A DNA stretch of 64,000 nucleotides from Massilia sp. Root133 (GTDB lineage: Bacteria; Pseudomonadota; Gammaproteobacteria; Burkholderiales; Burkholderiaceae_D). This document shows, in pieces, positions 48,060 to 58,557 of this stretch. Under the pieces are notes generated by a model. That model was not told where the DNA came from and ran no database searches. It was given only the letters and a program-made list of their open reading frames with translations. Within the stretch, counting starts at the first letter, position 1; the number at the start of each line of letters is the position of its first letter. The translations under genes were made by a program, and so were the position numbers. The stretch spans positions 62,001-126,000 of the forward strand of contig NZ_LMEW01000002.1 in assembly GCF_001426525.1 (NCBI RefSeq), read 5' to 3'.

Positions 48060-49838
48060 ATGCCCCTGTCCCACCTCCGCCCGCGCGGCGAAGCCGCCCG
48101 TCTCGATGTGTTGCGCAAGCTGAACCTGCTCGACACGCCCCCGAGCGAGGCCTTCGACCGCATCACCCGCATGGCCGCCCAGTTGTTCGGGCTGCCCATC
48201 GCGGCCGTGTCGCTGACGGACAGCAACCGCCAGTGGTTCAAGTCGCGCGTGGGCGTCGAGCACGACTCGATCCCGCGCATGAAGGCGCCATGCGGGCAGG
48301 TGGCCGACGAGCGCGCGCTGCTGGTCATCGAGGACCTGCAGCTGGATGCGTGCTATCACGACGGCGTGCTGGCCGCGTCCGGCGTGCGTTTCTACGCGGG
48401 CGCGCCGCTCGTCACGCACGACGGCTGGTGCCTGGGCGCGATGTGCGTGCTGGGCCCGAGCCCGCGCACGATCACGGACGCCGAGCGCGTGGCGCTGAAG
48501 GACCTCGCGGCGATGGTGATGGAACAGATCGAGCTGCAGCATGCGCTGGGCCGCGTCGACGCCGTCAGCGGCCTGCCGAACCGCACGCAATTCCTCGATG
48601 ATTTCAAGGACCTCACCATGGACTGCCCGCGCGGCGAACACCGCCTCGCCGCGCTCGTGAACCTGGCGAGCCCGGAGCAGCTGGGCAACGCGATGCGCGC
48701 GATGGGCGCGGCCTACCTCGACGAAATCGTCGGCGAGGCCGTGCGCATGCTGGACGCGACGATCGGCAAGACGAGCACCGTGTACCACATCGGCGCGACG
48801 GAATTCGCCTTCATCGCGCCAGTGGGCATCGAGCTGGATGCGTTCTACGCGGACCTGGGAGACTGGCTGCGCCAGCGTGCGCAATCGGTGACGTCGCGCT
48901 TCGTGACGACGGCGACGGTGGGCATCGTGCCGTTCCAGATCGGCCCCACGGCGTGCGCGGACCTGCTGCGCAACCTGCACTCGGCCGCGCGCCATGCGTT
49001 CGAGATGGACCGCAACGTGTCCGTGTTCTCGTGGGAGCAGGATGCCGTGTACCGGCGCCGCTTCTGGCTCATCAACGAATTCGGCGCGGCGCTCGAGAAC
49101 AGCGGCCAGCTGCGCCTCGTGTACCAGCCCAAGGTCGACCTGGACAGCGGCGCGTGCATCGGCGCGGAAGCGCTGCTGCGCTGGACGCATCCGACGTTCG
49201 GCGACGTGTCGCCGGCCGAGTTCATTCCCATCGTCGAGCAGACGTCGATGGTGCGCGCGACCACGCGCTGGGTCGTGGAGACGGCACTGCGCCAGCTGGC
49301 GGCGTGGTGGGAAGCGGGTATCGAACTGCAGGTGGCCGTCAACGTGTCGGCCGTGAACCTGCTGGAGCCGGACTTCTGCGAGCGCATCGTCGACGGCCTG
49401 CGCCGCCACGGCCTGCCGGCAGCCAGCCTCGCGCTGGAGATCACGGAGAGTGCCCTGATGAAGAACCCGCGGCTGGCCGAGGCCACCCTGCAGGCGCTGG
49501 ATGCGGCCGGCGTGCGGCTCGCGATCGACGATTTCGGCACGGGCTACAGCAGCCTGGCCTATCTGCAAAGCCTGCCGGCGCAGGTGGTCAAGATCGACCA
49601 GTCGTTCGTGCGCGGCATCGAACGCGACGAGCGCAAGCGCTCACTGGTGGCGGCGATGATCAAGCTGTCGCACGACCTGGGGCACCGCGTGGTGGCGGAA
49701 GGGGTGGAGACGGCGGACGTCGTGGATGTGCTGAAGCAGGCGGATTGCGACGAAGCGCAGGGCTATCTGTATGCGCGGCCGCTGGCGCCGCAGGCGTTCG
49801 TGCAGTGGGTTGAGAAGAGAGCTGCCGTGGCAGCCTGA
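48060..49838 (+). CDS. GAF - degenerate GGDEF - EAL c-di-GMP phosphodiesterase
   Basis: 592 aa from the ATG at 48060 (TAAGG upstream; an in-frame ATG at 47997 is less likely). GAF domain about 20-165 (RFYAGAPLVTHDGWCLGAMCVLG). The GGDEF signature is replaced by GATEF, so no cyclase activity is expected. The EAL domain (about 335-585) is intact: AEALLRW, EITESAL, IDDFGTGYSSLAYL, KIDQSFV, EGVET. It should hydrolyse c-di-GMP under control of the GAF sensor. cheW, a chemoreceptor and a pseudo-receiver gene are nearby, which fits motility or biofilm control. Confidence 0.9.
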   Translation: MPLSHLRPRGEAARLDVLRKLNLLDTPPSEAFDRITRMAAQLFGLPIAAVSLTDSNRQWFKSRVGVEHDSIPRMKAPCGQVADERALLVIEDLQLDACYHDGVLAASGVRFYAGAPLVTHDGWCLGAMCVLGPSPRTITDAERVALKDLAAMVMEQIELQHALGRVDAVSGLPNRTQFLDDFKDLTMDCPRGEHRLAALVNLASPEQLGNAMRAMGAAYLDEIVGEAVRMLDATIGKTSTVYHIGATEFAFIAPVGIELDAFYADLGDWLRQRAQSVTSRFVTTATVGIVPFQIGPTACADLLRNLHSAARHAFEMDRNVSVFSWEQDAVYRRRFWLINEFGAALENSGQLRLVYQPKVDLDSGACIGAEALLRWTHPTFGDVSPAEFIPIVEQTSMVRATTRWVVETALRQLAAWWEAGIELQVAVNVSAVNLLEPDFCERIVDGLRRHGLPAASLALEITESALMKNPRLAEATLQALDAAGVRLAIDDFGTGYSSLAYLQSLPAQVVKIDQSFVRGIERDERKRSLVAAMIKLSHDLGHRVVAEGVETADVVDVLKQADCDEAQGYLYARPLAPQAFVQWVEKRAAVAA

Positions 49839-49922
49839 CGTCATCCCCGCGGAGGCGGGGATCCATACTGAGTTCGCGTTTCCGCACACCCTGCATGGGT
49901 TCCCGCCTGCGCGGGAACGACG
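49839..49922. repeat. REP-like paired palindrome, copy C
   Basis: Left arm CGTCATCCCCGCGGAGGCGG, right arm GGTTCCCGCCTGCGCGGGAA ending CGACG, spacer about 35 bp unlike the other copies. It fills the convergent junction of the EAL gene and cheW. Confidence 0.82.
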
Positions 49923-49925
49923 GTG

Positions 49926-50405
49926 TTATGCCGCGTCTTTCGCCGCCGCCAGCAACCCCATCTCTTCCGACCCGAGCAGCTTGTCGATATCGAGCAGGAT
50001 GAGCATGCGCTCGTCGACGGTGCCCAGCCCGCGCAGGTATTCGCCCGACACGGTGGCGCCCAGGTCCGGCGCCGGCTTGATCTGGTCCGGCGTCAGCGTG
50101 ACGACGTCCGAGACGCTGTCCACCACCATGCCGATCGTGTGGTTGTTGATGTTCAGGACGATCACGACGGTGAACGCGTCATACGTCGGCGCGCCGACGT
50201 TGAACTTGATGCGCATGTCGACGATCGGCACGATGCTGCCGCGCAGGTTGACGACGCCCTTCAGGTACTCGGGCGCGTTGGCGATGCGCGTGACGGCGTC
50301 GTAGCCGCGGATTTCCTGGACCTTCAGGATGCTGATGGCGTATTCCTCGCCGCCCAGGCGGAACGACAGCACTTCGGTCGCGTTGTTGACGATGTTTTCG
50401 GCCAT
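49926..50405 (-). CDS. cheW: Chemotaxis adaptor CheW
   Basis: 159 aa, couples chemoreceptors to the CheA kinase. CheW fold hallmarks: [51 protein letters not shown] and [10 protein letters not shown]. It is an orphan: no cheA, cheR or cheB is adjacent. A TATATT hexamer and an AGGA RBS lie upstream on the minus strand. Confidence 0.95.
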   Translation of the reverse strand: MAENIVNNATEVLSFRLGGEEYAISILKVQEIRGYDAVTRIANAPEYLKGVVNLRGSIVPIVDMRIKFNVGAPTYDAFTVVIVLNINNHTIGMVVDSVSDVVTLTPDQIKPAPDLGATVSGEYLRGLGTVDERMLILLDIDKLLGSEEMGLLAAAKDAA

Positions 50406-50453
50406 TGATAATCCTCGTTAATTTCCGTGTGGCAATATACCGAGAGATTACGA

Positions 50454-50502
50454 CATTTTTGTGTCAGATACGATGGACAAATGACAATCGCGCACAAAAA
50501 TG
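50454..50502. promoter_or_regulatory. Inverted repeat in the cheW upstream region
   Basis: CATTTTTGTG (50454-50463) and CACAAAAATG (50493-50502) are exact complements separated by 29 bp, in the cheW-mnmA gap. Could be an operator pair or a weak terminator of mnmA. Confidence 0.4.
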
Positions 50503-50528
50503 CCGTGGCTGCGGGACGAACGCAACAC

Positions 50529-51632
50529 TCAGACGGCGCTCGCCGTGTCGATGATGCCGCCGCCCAGGCAGACGTCGCCGTCGTACAGCACGGCCGACTG
50601 GCCCGGCGTCACGGCCCATTGCGGGTCGGTGAAGTCGAGCGTGAAGCGGTCGAGGCCTTCCGGCGTCACCGTGCACGGTACGTCGGCCTGGCGGTAGCGC
50701 GTCTTGGCCGACAGTGCGCGGGGCTCCGGAGGTTCGCCCGCGATCCAGCTGGCCTGGCCCGCGCCGAGCTTCTCCGACAGCAGCCACGGGTGATCGTGGC
50801 CCTGCACGATGTACAGTGTGTTGGTGGCGATATCCTTGCGCGCCACGAACCACGGCTCGCTCGTACCGTCGGCATTCTTGTGCGACTTCAGGCCGCCAAT
50901 GCCGATGCCCTTGCGCTGGCCCAGCGTATAGAACGACAGGCCCACGTGCTCGCCCACCGTCTGGCCGTTATCGAGTTTGATCGGGCCCGGCTTGTGCTGC
51001 AGGTAGCGGCCGAGGAATTCGCGGAACGGGCGCTCGCCGATGAAGCAGATGCCGGTCGAATCCTTTTTCGCCGCGTTGGGCAGGTTCAGCTTTTCCGCGA
51101 TCTTGCGCACTTCCGTCTTGGCGATCTCGCCCAGCGGGAACAGCGATTTCGACAACTGCGCCTGGTTCAGGCGGTGCAGGAAGTAGCTCTGGTCCTTGGT
51201 CGAATCGAGCGCCTTCAATAATTCGAACTTGGTGCCGTTCTGGCGCACGCGCGCATAGTGCCCGGTCGCGATCAAATCGGCGCCCAGCTTCATCGCGTGG
51301 TCGAGGAAGGCCTTGAACTTGATCTCGGCGTTGCACAGCACGTCCGGGTTCGGCGTGCGGCCGGCCTGGTATTCGCGCAGGAATTCCGCGAACACGCGGT
51401 CCTTGTATTCGGCGGCGAAGTTGACCGCCTCGATGTCCACGCCGACGACGTCGGCCACGCTGGCCGCGTCGATCCAGTCCTGGCGCGTGGAACAGTATTC
51501 GGAATCGTCGTCGTCTTCCCAGTTCTTCATGAACAGGCCGACGACTTCATAGCCCTGTTCCTTCAACATCCAGGCCGCGACCGAGGAGTCGACGCCGCCC
51601 GACATCCCGATCACGACTTTCTTTTTGTTCAT
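50529..51632 (-). CDS. mnmA: tRNA-specific 2-thiouridylase MnmA
   Basis: 367 aa. Makes s2U34 in tRNA-Lys, -Glu and -Gln by ATP activation and sulfur transfer. PP-loop [15 protein letters not shown] at the N-terminus, the catalytic Cys in [12 protein letters not shown] and the second Cys in [19 protein letters not shown] for tRNA contact. The upstream Nudix gene ends 1 bp before its ATG, so the two are co-transcribed. Confidence 0.97.
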   Translation of the reverse strand: MNKKKVVIGMSGGVDSSVAAWMLKEQGYEVVGLFMKNWEDDDDSEYCSTRQDWIDAASVADVVGVDIEAVNFAAEYKDRVFAEFLREYQAGRTPNPDVLCNAEIKFKAFLDHAMKLGADLIATGHYARVRQNGTKFELLKALDSTKDQSYFLHRLNQAQLSKSLFPLGEIAKTEVRKIAEKLNLPNAAKKDSTGICFIGERPFREFLGRYLQHKPGPIKLDNGQTVGEHVGLSFYTLGQRKGIGIGGLKSHKNADGTSEPWFVARKDIATNTLYIVQGHDHPWLLSEKLGAGQASWIAGEPPEPRALSAKTRYRQADVPCTVTPEGLDRFTLDFTDPQWAVTPGQSAVLYDGDVCLGGGIIDTASAV

Positions 51633-51633
51633 T

Positions 51634-52137
51634 TCAGGTTACGTCCGGTTTGAGAGTGAGTCCGCCGTCGAAGACCGAGTGGTCCGTGTACAGCAGGTCC
51701 AGCGGGGTGCGCTTGCCCGCCAGGTAATCGTCCACGCAGCGCAGCACGATGGGGCTGCGGTGGCGCTCCTGGCACGCGGCCAGTTCGTCGCGCGTGAGCC
51801 ACAGCGTGCGCAGGATGCCGTGGTCCAGTGCCTGGTCGTACTGCCTGCCGGCCTTGCCGCAGAACGTGAAGCGCAAATACGTCACGTCGTGCCCGCGCGA
51901 TTTCGAGTGGTAGCGCGACAGATACATGCCGACGAGGGCCTCCGGGATGAACTCGTGCGCCGTCTCTTCCATCGCCTCGCGGATCACCGCCTGTTCGAGC
52001 GATTCGTGCGGGTCGAGGTGGCCGGCGGGCTGGTTCAGGCGGATGCCGTCGCTGGTTTCTTCTTCGATCAACAGAAAGCGGCCATCGCGCTCGATGATTG
52101 CGGCGACGGTGACTGACGGTCTGAAGGTATGGGTCAT
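51634..52137 (-). CDS. nudJ: Nudix hydrolase (NudJ-like)
   Basis: 167 aa from the ATG at 52137. The Nudix box reads [20 protein letters not shown] with ETA after it, giving the G-x5-E-x7-REU-x-EE pattern. [23 protein letters not shown] at the start and [19 protein letters not shown] resemble E. coli NudJ, which acts on thiamin pyrophosphate and nucleoside phosphates. As in E. coli, it sits directly upstream of mnmA. Longer starts to 52317 lack similarity. Confidence 0.88.
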   Translation of the reverse strand: MTHTFRPSVTVAAIIERDGRFLLIEEETSDGIRLNQPAGHLDPHESLEQAVIREAMEETAHEFIPEALVGMYLSRYHSKSRGHDVTYLRFTFCGKAGRQYDQALDHGILRTLWLTRDELAACQERHRSPIVLRCVDDYLAGKRTPLDLLYTDHSVFDGGLTLKPDVT

Positions 52138-52384
52138 GCGCGTCCTTGTAGTGAGCCGACATTCTACCTTGATGGAACGTGCGTTGCTCGGGCGCACGCT
52201 GCGGTGCAACAGTTCCGGACAGGTTGGAATATTGATGTGCAACAAAAAGCTTGAGACTTTAGCTAGGTTCTCGGGGGCTTGGCCACGAAAATTGCCGATC
52301 TGTTTACGAAAAACCACTCATCTGTATTGATCGAGTGCATTACATGCTAGATTGTAGACAGTTTATCAATTATACGGAGGCATC

Positions 52385-53497
52385 ATGAGAATTGGTGTGC
52401 CGGCCGAAACGAGGCCGGGCGAGACGCGTGTCGCAGCAACTCCCGAAACCGTCAAGAAGCTGGCTGCCCAGCACGAAGTGATCGTGCAATCGGGCGCCGG
52501 CCTCCACGCTGCCGCGATCGATGATGCCTATGTCGCCGCCGGCGCCCGCATCGGTACCGCGGAAGACGCCCTCGGGGCCGACCTCGTCCTGAAAGTGCGC
52601 AGCCCCGATGCCCGGGAACGCGCCCTGATGCAACCCGGCGCCGCCCTCGTCGGCATGCTGAATCCGTTCGATACCGACAACCTGGCCGCGCTGGCCCAGC
52701 AGCGCATCACGGCGTTCGCGCTCGAAGCGGCGCCCCGGATCACGCGCGCCCAGTCGATGGACGTGCTGTCGTCGCAGGCCAACATCGCGGGCTACAAGGC
52801 CGTGATGATGGCGGCGAACGCCTACCAACGCTTCATGCCGATGCTGATGACGGCCGCGGGCACCGTGAAAGCGGCGCGCGTGCTGATCATGGGCGTCGGG
52901 GTCGCCGGCCTGCAGGCCATCGCGACCGCCAAGCGCCTCGGCGCCGTCATCGAGGCGTCGGACGTGCGGCCGCCCGTGAAGGAGCAGGTGGAGTCGCTGG
53001 GCGCCAAGTTCATCGACGTGCCGTTCCTCACGGACGAGGAACGCGAGATCGCGAAGGGCGTGGGCGGCTATGCGCGCCCGATGCCGGCCGACTGGATGCG
53101 GCGCCAGGCGGAACTCGTGCACGAGCGCGCGAAGCTCGCGGACATCGTCATCACGACCGCGCTGATCCCCGGCCGCAAGGCGCCGGTGCTCATCGCGGAA
53201 GAAACGGTGCGCGCGATGAAACCGGGCTCCGTGATCGTCGACATGGCCATCGAGCAGGGCGGCAACTGCCCGTTGACGGAACTGGGCAAGACGGTGATCA
53301 AGCACGGCGTGACGATCATCGGCGAACCGAATCTGCCGGCACTCGTGGCGGCCGACGCGTCGGCCCTGTACGCGCGCAACGTGCTGGACTTCCTGAAGCT
53401 CGTGATCGACAAGGACGGGAAGCTCGTCATCGACCGCGAGGACGAGATCGTGCGCGCGGTGCTGGTCGCCATCGACGGCGACGTGTTACGCAAATAG
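52385..53497 (+). CDS. pntAa: NAD(P) transhydrogenase alpha subunit, NAD(H)-binding part
   Basis: 370 aa, domain I of the proton-translocating transhydrogenase. Opens [21 protein letters not shown] as in alanine dehydrogenase/PntA; nucleotide fold with [19 protein letters not shown] and the SDVRP end of beta-2; the mobile-loop region is [10 protein letters not shown]. The membrane part is a separate gene 11 bp downstream, the split form common in alphaproteobacteria and some betaproteobacteria. GGAGG lies just before the ATG. Confidence 0.95.
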   Translation: MRIGVPAETRPGETRVAATPETVKKLAAQHEVIVQSGAGLHAAAIDDAYVAAGARIGTAEDALGADLVLKVRSPDARERALMQPGAALVGMLNPFDTDNLAALAQQRITAFALEAAPRITRAQSMDVLSSQANIAGYKAVMMAANAYQRFMPMLMTAAGTVKAARVLIMGVGVAGLQAIATAKRLGAVIEASDVRPPVKEQVESLGAKFIDVPFLTDEEREIAKGVGGYARPMPADWMRRQAELVHERAKLADIVITTALIPGRKAPVLIAEETVRAMKPGSVIVDMAIEQGGNCPLTELGKTVIKHGVTIIGEPNLPALVAADASALYARNVLDFLKLVIDKDGKLVIDREDEIVRAVLVAIDGDVLRK

Positions 53498-53508
53498 GAG
53501 GGGACGCC

Positions 53509-53856
53509 ATGGAAATCAGCCACACCATCATCAACCTGATCATCTTCGTGCTGGCGATCTACGTCGGCTACCACGTCGTGTGGACCGTCACGCCCGCGCT
53601 GCACACGCCGCTGATGGCGGTGACGAACGCCGTCTCGGCCATCATCATCGTCGGCGCCATGCTGGCGGCCGGCCTGACGGAAGGCCTGACGGGCAGGGTT
53701 GCCGGCACCATCGCCGTGGCGCTGGCCGCCGTGAACGTGTTCGGCGGCTTCCTCGTCACCCAGCGCATGCTGGAGATGTTCAAGAAGAAGGAACCGAAAG
53801 CGAAGCCGGCACCCGCCGCGAAAGATGCCGTGGGCGCCGCGAAGGAGGCCGCATGA
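53509..53856 (+). CDS. pntAb: NAD(P) transhydrogenase alpha subunit, membrane part
   Basis: 115 aa with three or four transmembrane helices ([52 protein letters not shown]) and a Lys/Ala-rich tail. It supplies half of the proton channel (domain II). GGAGG precedes the ATG. The last 4 bp overlap the pntB start (ATGA). Confidence 0.93.
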   Translation: MEISHTIINLIIFVLAIYVGYHVVWTVTPALHTPLMAVTNAVSAIIIVGAMLAAGLTEGLTGRVAGTIAVALAAVNVFGGFLVTQRMLEMFKKKEPKAKPAPAAKDAVGAAKEAA

Positions 53857-55310
53857 ACCTGATCAGCATGAACGTCGTGACGCTGCTGTACCTCGTGGCG
53901 TCCGTGTGCTTCATCCAGGCCTTGAAGGGCTTGTCCTCGCCGTCGACCGCGCGCATGGGCAATGCGTTCGGCATGACGGGCATGGGCATCGCCGTCCTCA
54001 CGACCATCGCCCTGATGTTCAAGCTGAAGGAGCAGATGCAGACGGGCGGCATGGGTTTTGGACTCGTGCTGCTCGGCGTCGTGGTCGGCGGCGCGATCGG
54101 TGCCGTGGCCGCGAAGCGCGTCGAGATGACCAAGATGCCGGAACTGGTCGCCGCGATGCACTCGCTGATCGGTCTCGCCGCGGTGTGCATCGCCATCGCG
54201 GCCGTCTCCGAACCGTGGGCTTTCAACATCGCGGCGCGCGGCGAAGGGCTCCCGTTCGGTAATCGTCTCGAACTGTTCATCGGCACGTTCGTGGGCGCCG
54301 TCACGTTCTCCGGTTCCGTGATCGCGTTCGGCAAGCTGGCCGGCAAATACAAGTTCCGGCTGTTCCAGGGCGCGCCCGTGCGCTACCCGGGCCAGCACAT
54401 GATCAACCTGGTCGTCGCCCTCGCGATCATCGGCCTGGGGTTGGTCTTCTGCTTCTCGGATGGCGCCGCGCCCGCATGGACGCCGTACATCGTGATGGCC
54501 GTGCTGTCGTTCATCCTGGGCGTGCTGATCATCATCCCGATCGGCGGCGCGGACATGCCCGTCGTCGTGTCGATGCTGAACTCGTACTCCGGCTGGGCGG
54601 CGGCCGGCATCGGCTTCTCGCTGAACAACTCGATGCTGATCATCGCGGGCTCGCTCGTGGGATCAAGCGGCGCGATCCTCTCGTACATCATGTGCAAGGC
54701 GATGAACCGCTCGTTCTTCAACGTGATCCTGGGCGGCTTCGGCGGCGAGGCGGCAGCGGCAGATACGGGCGGCGCGAAGGAACAGCGCCCGGTCAAATCG
54801 GGCTCGCCGGAAGACGCGGCGTTCATCCTGCAGAACGCGGAATCCGTCATCATCGTGCCGGGCTACGGCCTCGCGGTGGCGCGCGCCCAGCACACGGTGA
54901 AGGAGCTGGTCGACAAGCTGACGGAACACGGCGTGCAGGTGCGCTACGCGATCCACCCGGTGGCGGGCCGCATGCCGGGCCACATGAACGTGCTGCTGGC
55001 GGAAGCGGAAGTCCCATACGACCAGGTCGCGGAGATGGAAGACATCAACGGCGAATTCGGCCAGACGGACGTGGTGCTCGTGCTGGGCGCGAACGACGTC
55101 GTGAACCCGGCCGCCAAGGATCCGAAATCGCCGATCGCGGGGATGCCGATCCTCGAAGCCTATAAAGCCAAGAGCATCATCGTCAACAAGCGGTCGATGG
55201 CGTCCGGGTATGCGGGGCTGGACAATGACCTCTTCTATCAGCCGAACACGATGATGGTGTTCGGCGATGCGAAGAAGGTCATTGAATCGATGGTGAAGGC
55301 GGTCGAGTGA
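53853..55310 (+). CDS. pntB: NAD(P) transhydrogenase beta subunit
   Basis: 485 aa. About eight to nine membrane helices (domain II) are followed from about residue 310 by the NADP(H)-binding domain III with [37 protein letters not shown] and [11 protein letters not shown]. It uses the proton gradient to make NADPH from NADH. Its stop directly abuts that of the convergent ubiH-like gene. Confidence 0.96.
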   Translation: MNLISMNVVTLLYLVASVCFIQALKGLSSPSTARMGNAFGMTGMGIAVLTTIALMFKLKEQMQTGGMGFGLVLLGVVVGGAIGAVAAKRVEMTKMPELVAAMHSLIGLAAVCIAIAAVSEPWAFNIAARGEGLPFGNRLELFIGTFVGAVTFSGSVIAFGKLAGKYKFRLFQGAPVRYPGQHMINLVVALAIIGLGLVFCFSDGAAPAWTPYIVMAVLSFILGVLIIIPIGGADMPVVVSMLNSYSGWAAAGIGFSLNNSMLIIAGSLVGSSGAILSYIMCKAMNRSFFNVILGGFGGEAAAADTGGAKEQRPVKSGSPEDAAFILQNAESVIIVPGYGLAVARAQHTVKELVDKLTEHGVQVRYAIHPVAGRMPGHMNVLLAEAEVPYDQVAEMEDINGEFGQTDVVLVLGANDVVNPAAKDPKSPIAGMPILEAYKAKSIIVNKRSMASGYAGLDNDLFYQPNTMMVFGDAKKVIESMVKAVE

Positions 55311-56483
55311 TTACCTGCGGCCGAACATCATCAGTTCGGCCAGCAGCATCCGCGCAGGTTTGACGGTATCCAGCGCGGCCAGCGCGAGCCCGAACAGCGG
55401 CTGCAACGGTCCCGTGTTCGCGAACACGCGCGCCATCGCATCCGTCGTGCGGATGATGGCGCCGCGGTCGCGCGCGCGTTCTTCCGCGAAGCGCGCCAGC
55501 GCGTCCGCGATGCCGTGATCCTGGTCGATGCCGCGCGCGAGCAGGCGCGCCAGCACGGCCGCATCGCGCAGGCCGAGATTCAAACCTTGTCCCGCGACCG
55601 GGTGCAGCGTCTGCGCCGCATTGCCGATGGCGACCGTGCGTGCGCTGAAACGAGGATCCGCATTCAGCCCGAGCGGAAACGCCGCCCGTTCCGATGCGCG
55701 CGTAAAAGTGCCGAGACGTTCGCCGAACGCGTCGCCCAGCTGGCGCAGGAATTCCGGTTCGCCCAGGTCCAGCAACTGCTGCGCGCGTTCCGGCCGCACG
55801 CACCACACGAGCGCATATTGATGGCCGTCGGCGCCGTCCTGCGGCAGCAGCGCGAGCGGGCCTTCGTCCGTGAAGCGTTCGAAGGCGCGGTGCGGGATCG
55901 CCTGGCTGCCCGACACGCGCGCGATGACCGCGGTCTGCACGTAGTCGCGCCGCCGGGTGCGTTCCGCCTGTTCGCCGAACACGCCGCCCTCGGCCTGCAC
56001 GGCCACCTTCGCGTGGAGCTTGCGGCCATCGTCCAGGTCGAGCACGACGCCGTCGCGGTCTTCGTGGAGCGCCGTCACGCGCACGGGGCGCAAGGTCTGC
56101 ACGCCCGCGCGGTCGCAGGCGCGCACCAGCGCGTCGACGACGTCGCCGTAGCGCGCCACATAGCCCAGCGCGTCGACCGCGTGTTCGGCGCGGTCCATCA
56201 TGCTGCGGCCCAGGTGGCCGCGGCGCGACACGTGGATCTGGTGGATCGGCGTCGCGTGCGGCTGCACGTTGGCCCACGCGCCCACGTCGACGAGCAGCTG
56301 GCGGCTGCCCCACGACAGCGCGATCGAGCGCGGATCGGAGATCGCCTGGCCCAGCGCCTTCGCGTCGACGAGCGCGATGCGCCTGGCGTCCACGCCGCGG
56401 CGCGCCATCAATGCCGCCAGCGCGAGGCCGACCGGGCCGGCGCCGCAGATCGCGACATCGACGGAGAGCGTCTCTTCAGCCAT
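55311..56483 (-). CDS. ubiH: UbiH/UbiF-family FAD monooxygenase (ubiquinone biosynthesis)
   Basis: 390 aa class A flavin hydroxylase. FAD-binding GAGPVGLALAALMARRG at the N-terminus and GNAAQTLHPVAGQGLNLGLRDA late in the protein, the UbiH/UbiF/Coq6 signature. It hydroxylates the ubiquinone ring; which carbon cannot be told from sequence, so the symbol is approximate. Its start overlaps the pepP stop by 8 bp, the pepP-ubiH order found in many proteobacteria. Confidence 0.88.
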   Translation of the reverse strand: MAEETLSVDVAICGAGPVGLALAALMARRGVDARRIALVDAKALGQAISDPRSIALSWGSRQLLVDVGAWANVQPHATPIHQIHVSRRGHLGRSMMDRAEHAVDALGYVARYGDVVDALVRACDRAGVQTLRPVRVTALHEDRDGVVLDLDDGRKLHAKVAVQAEGGVFGEQAERTRRRDYVQTAVIARVSGSQAIPHRAFERFTDEGPLALLPQDGADGHQYALVWCVRPERAQQLLDLGEPEFLRQLGDAFGERLGTFTRASERAAFPLGLNADPRFSARTVAIGNAAQTLHPVAGQGLNLGLRDAAVLARLLARGIDQDHGIADALARFAEERARDRGAIIRTTDAMARVFANTGPLQPLFGLALAALDTVKPARMLLAELMMFGRR

Positions 56484-57825
56484 GCGTGGTCCCCACGATC
56501 GCTTCGATCTCGGCCACCGTCTTCGGCGCGGACGCCGTCAGCAGGCGGTAGCCGTCCCCGGTCACGACGACGTCGTCCTCGATGCGGATGCCGATGTGCC
56601 AGAAGCGTTCCGGCACGCCGTCCGCCGGGCGCACGTAGATGCCCGGTTCCACCGTCACGACCATGCCTTCCTGGAGCGGGCGCGAAGGCTTGTCGGCCTG
56701 CGTGACGTCGCGGTAGGCGCCCACGTCGTGCACGTCCATGCCGAGCCAGTGGCCCGTGCCGTGCATGTAGAACGGGACGTGGGCCTTGTCGGCGATGGCG
56801 TCGTCGACGGTGGCGTATTTCGTCTTGTCGACGAGGCCCAGGTCCAGCATGCCCTGCACGAGCACGCGCAGCGCCGCTTCGTGGAAAGCGCTGTACGGCC
56901 GGCCCGGTGCGATGGCCCTGAACGCCGCGTCCTGTGCCGCCAGCACGAGCTCGTAGAGTGTCCGCTGGGCGTCCGTGAAGCGGCCATTCACCGGGAACGT
57001 GCGGGTGATGTCGGACGCGTAGCCATCCAGCTCGCAGCCGGCGTCGATCAGCACGAGGTCGCCGTCCTGCATCTGCCGGTCGTTGACGTTGTAGTGCAGG
57101 ATGCAGGCGTTCGGGCCGGATGCCACGATGGGCGTGTAGGCAGGGAACTGGGCGCCGTGCTTGCGGAACGCGTACAGCAGTTCCGCTTCCAGCTCGTACT
57201 CGAACATGCCGGGCTTTGCCGCGCGCATCGCGCGTGCGTGCGCGCCGCCCGAGATCTCGCCGGCGCGCAGCATCAGCGCCTGTTCGTCGGCGTCCTTGAT
57301 CAACCGCATTTCGTCCAGCAGCGGGAGGACGTTGACGACCGTGTCGGGCGCCGTCGTGCCGGTGCGGCCTTGCGCGCGCACGGCCTTGATCCAGCCGGTC
57401 ACCTGCGCATCGAGCGCCGCGTTCGACGCCACCGCGTAGTACAGCGCGGGCGCATTGGCGAGGATGCGCGCCATGTGCGTATCCAGTTCGGAAATGGGAT
57501 AGGCGTCGTCGAAACCGAACGCCGTGCGCGCCGCTTCCGGCCCGTGGCGGTAGCCGTCCCAGATCTCGCGTTCGACGTTCTTCTCGCGGCAGAACAGGAT
57601 GGCGCGGGCCGGCTTGTCGCCATGCGCGGCGACGAGTACCAGCACGCTTTCCGGTTCCGTGAAGCCGGTCAGGTAGTAAAAGGAACTGTCGTGGCGGTAG
57701 GGGTAGTCGCTGTCGCCGTTGCGCAGGATTTCCGGCGCGGTGGGCAGCACGGCCACGCTGCCGGGCTGCATCTGCGCGGCCAGGCGCGCTCGCCGTTTCC
57801 CGTACTGTGCCGCGTAATCCATCAT
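56476..57825 (-). CDS. pepP: Xaa-Pro aminopeptidase
   Basis: 449 aa from the ATG at 57825, whose ATGA overlaps the murU stop. Removes N-terminal residues before proline. Dimetal site: the two Asp in LIDAGCELDGYASDITRTFP, His in MHGTGHWLGMDVHD, Glu in VTVEPGIYV and Glu in IGIRIEDDV. Pita-bread fold C-terminal; N-terminal creatinase-like domain includes SSFYYLTGFTEPESVLVL. Genes amgK, murU, pepP, ubiH form one leftward run. Confidence 0.95.
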   Translation of the reverse strand: MMDYAAQYGKRRARLAAQMQPGSVAVLPTAPEILRNGDSDYPYRHDSSFYYLTGFTEPESVLVLVAAHGDKPARAILFCREKNVEREIWDGYRHGPEAARTAFGFDDAYPISELDTHMARILANAPALYYAVASNAALDAQVTGWIKAVRAQGRTGTTAPDTVVNVLPLLDEMRLIKDADEQALMLRAGEISGGAHARAMRAAKPGMFEYELEAELLYAFRKHGAQFPAYTPIVASGPNACILHYNVNDRQMQDGDLVLIDAGCELDGYASDITRTFPVNGRFTDAQRTLYELVLAAQDAAFRAIAPGRPYSAFHEAALRVLVQGMLDLGLVDKTKYATVDDAIADKAHVPFYMHGTGHWLGMDVHDVGAYRDVTQADKPSRPLQEGMVVTVEPGIYVRPADGVPERFWHIGIRIEDDVVVTGDGYRLLTASAPKTVAEIEAIVGTTHG

Positions 57826-58547
57826 GCCCCAGCCTTCGCGACGGAGCCTGGCGGCGCGTTGAGTTCTTCCAGCTGGCGCACGGTGCCCACGTTGACCCAT
57901 TGGCCGTCGTAGATCTCGCCGCCCACGCGACCCTGATCAATGAACTTGCGCATCAGCGGGCCGAATTTCAGGAACTCGCCCGCCTTGATCCCGTCAAACA
58001 TTTCAGGACGATAGACGCCGATGCCGGCGAAATTCCACTTCGGGTTGCCCTCGTTGGACAAGGTGTACATCGTGAGGCCGAAGTCGCCGTCCGGGTTGTG
58101 CCACGGGTTCGGCGTCAGGTACAGCCAGGCGATGTCGCGCTTCTCGGTCGGAATGAGCTGGCCGACGGCGTCGTGGTCCTTCAGCACGTCGAGGACCTGC
58201 TCGAAGTCGAAGTAGGGCGCGTAGATGTCGCCGGAGACGGCCAGGAACGGTTCGTCGCCGAGCAGGTGCAGGGCGTTGGCGATGCCGCCGGCCGTTTCCA
58301 GCGGCGTCGGCTCGTGCGAGTAGACGATGCGCGCGCCGTAGCGGCTGCCGTCGCCCAGCTCTTCCTCGATCATGTGGCCGAGGTGCGAGTGGTTGATGAC
58401 GATGTCCTTGATGCCGGCGCGCACGAGGTTCAGCACGTGCCAGGTGATCAGGGGACGGCCCCGCACCTTGAGCAGGGGCTTGGGGCAGGTGTCGGTCAGC
58501 GGACGCATCCGCTCGCCGCGGCCTGCGGCGAAGATCATGGCTTTCAT
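57822..58547 (-). CDS. murU: MurNAc-1-phosphate uridylyltransferase MurU
   Basis: 241 aa nucleotidyltransferase. The N-terminal signature AAGRGERMRPLTDTCPKPLL binds UTP; VSGDIYAPY holds a metal-binding Asp. In Pseudomonas putida MurU and AmgK recycle MurNAc to UDP-MurNAc, bypassing de novo synthesis and giving intrinsic fosfomycin tolerance. amgK lies 10 bp upstream, the same pair. Confidence 0.92.
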   Translation of the reverse strand: MKAMIFAAGRGERMRPLTDTCPKPLLKVRGRPLITWHVLNLVRAGIKDIVINHSHLGHMIEEELGDGSRYGARIVYSHEPTPLETAGGIANALHLLGDEPFLAVSGDIYAPYFDFEQVLDVLKDHDAVGQLIPTEKRDIAWLYLTPNPWHNPDGDFGLTMYTLSNEGNPKWNFAGIGVYRPEMFDGIKAGEFLKFGPLMRKFIDQGRVGGEIYDGQWVNVGTVRQLEELNAPPGSVAKAGA

Positions 58548-58557
58548 CGGCTTGTCT

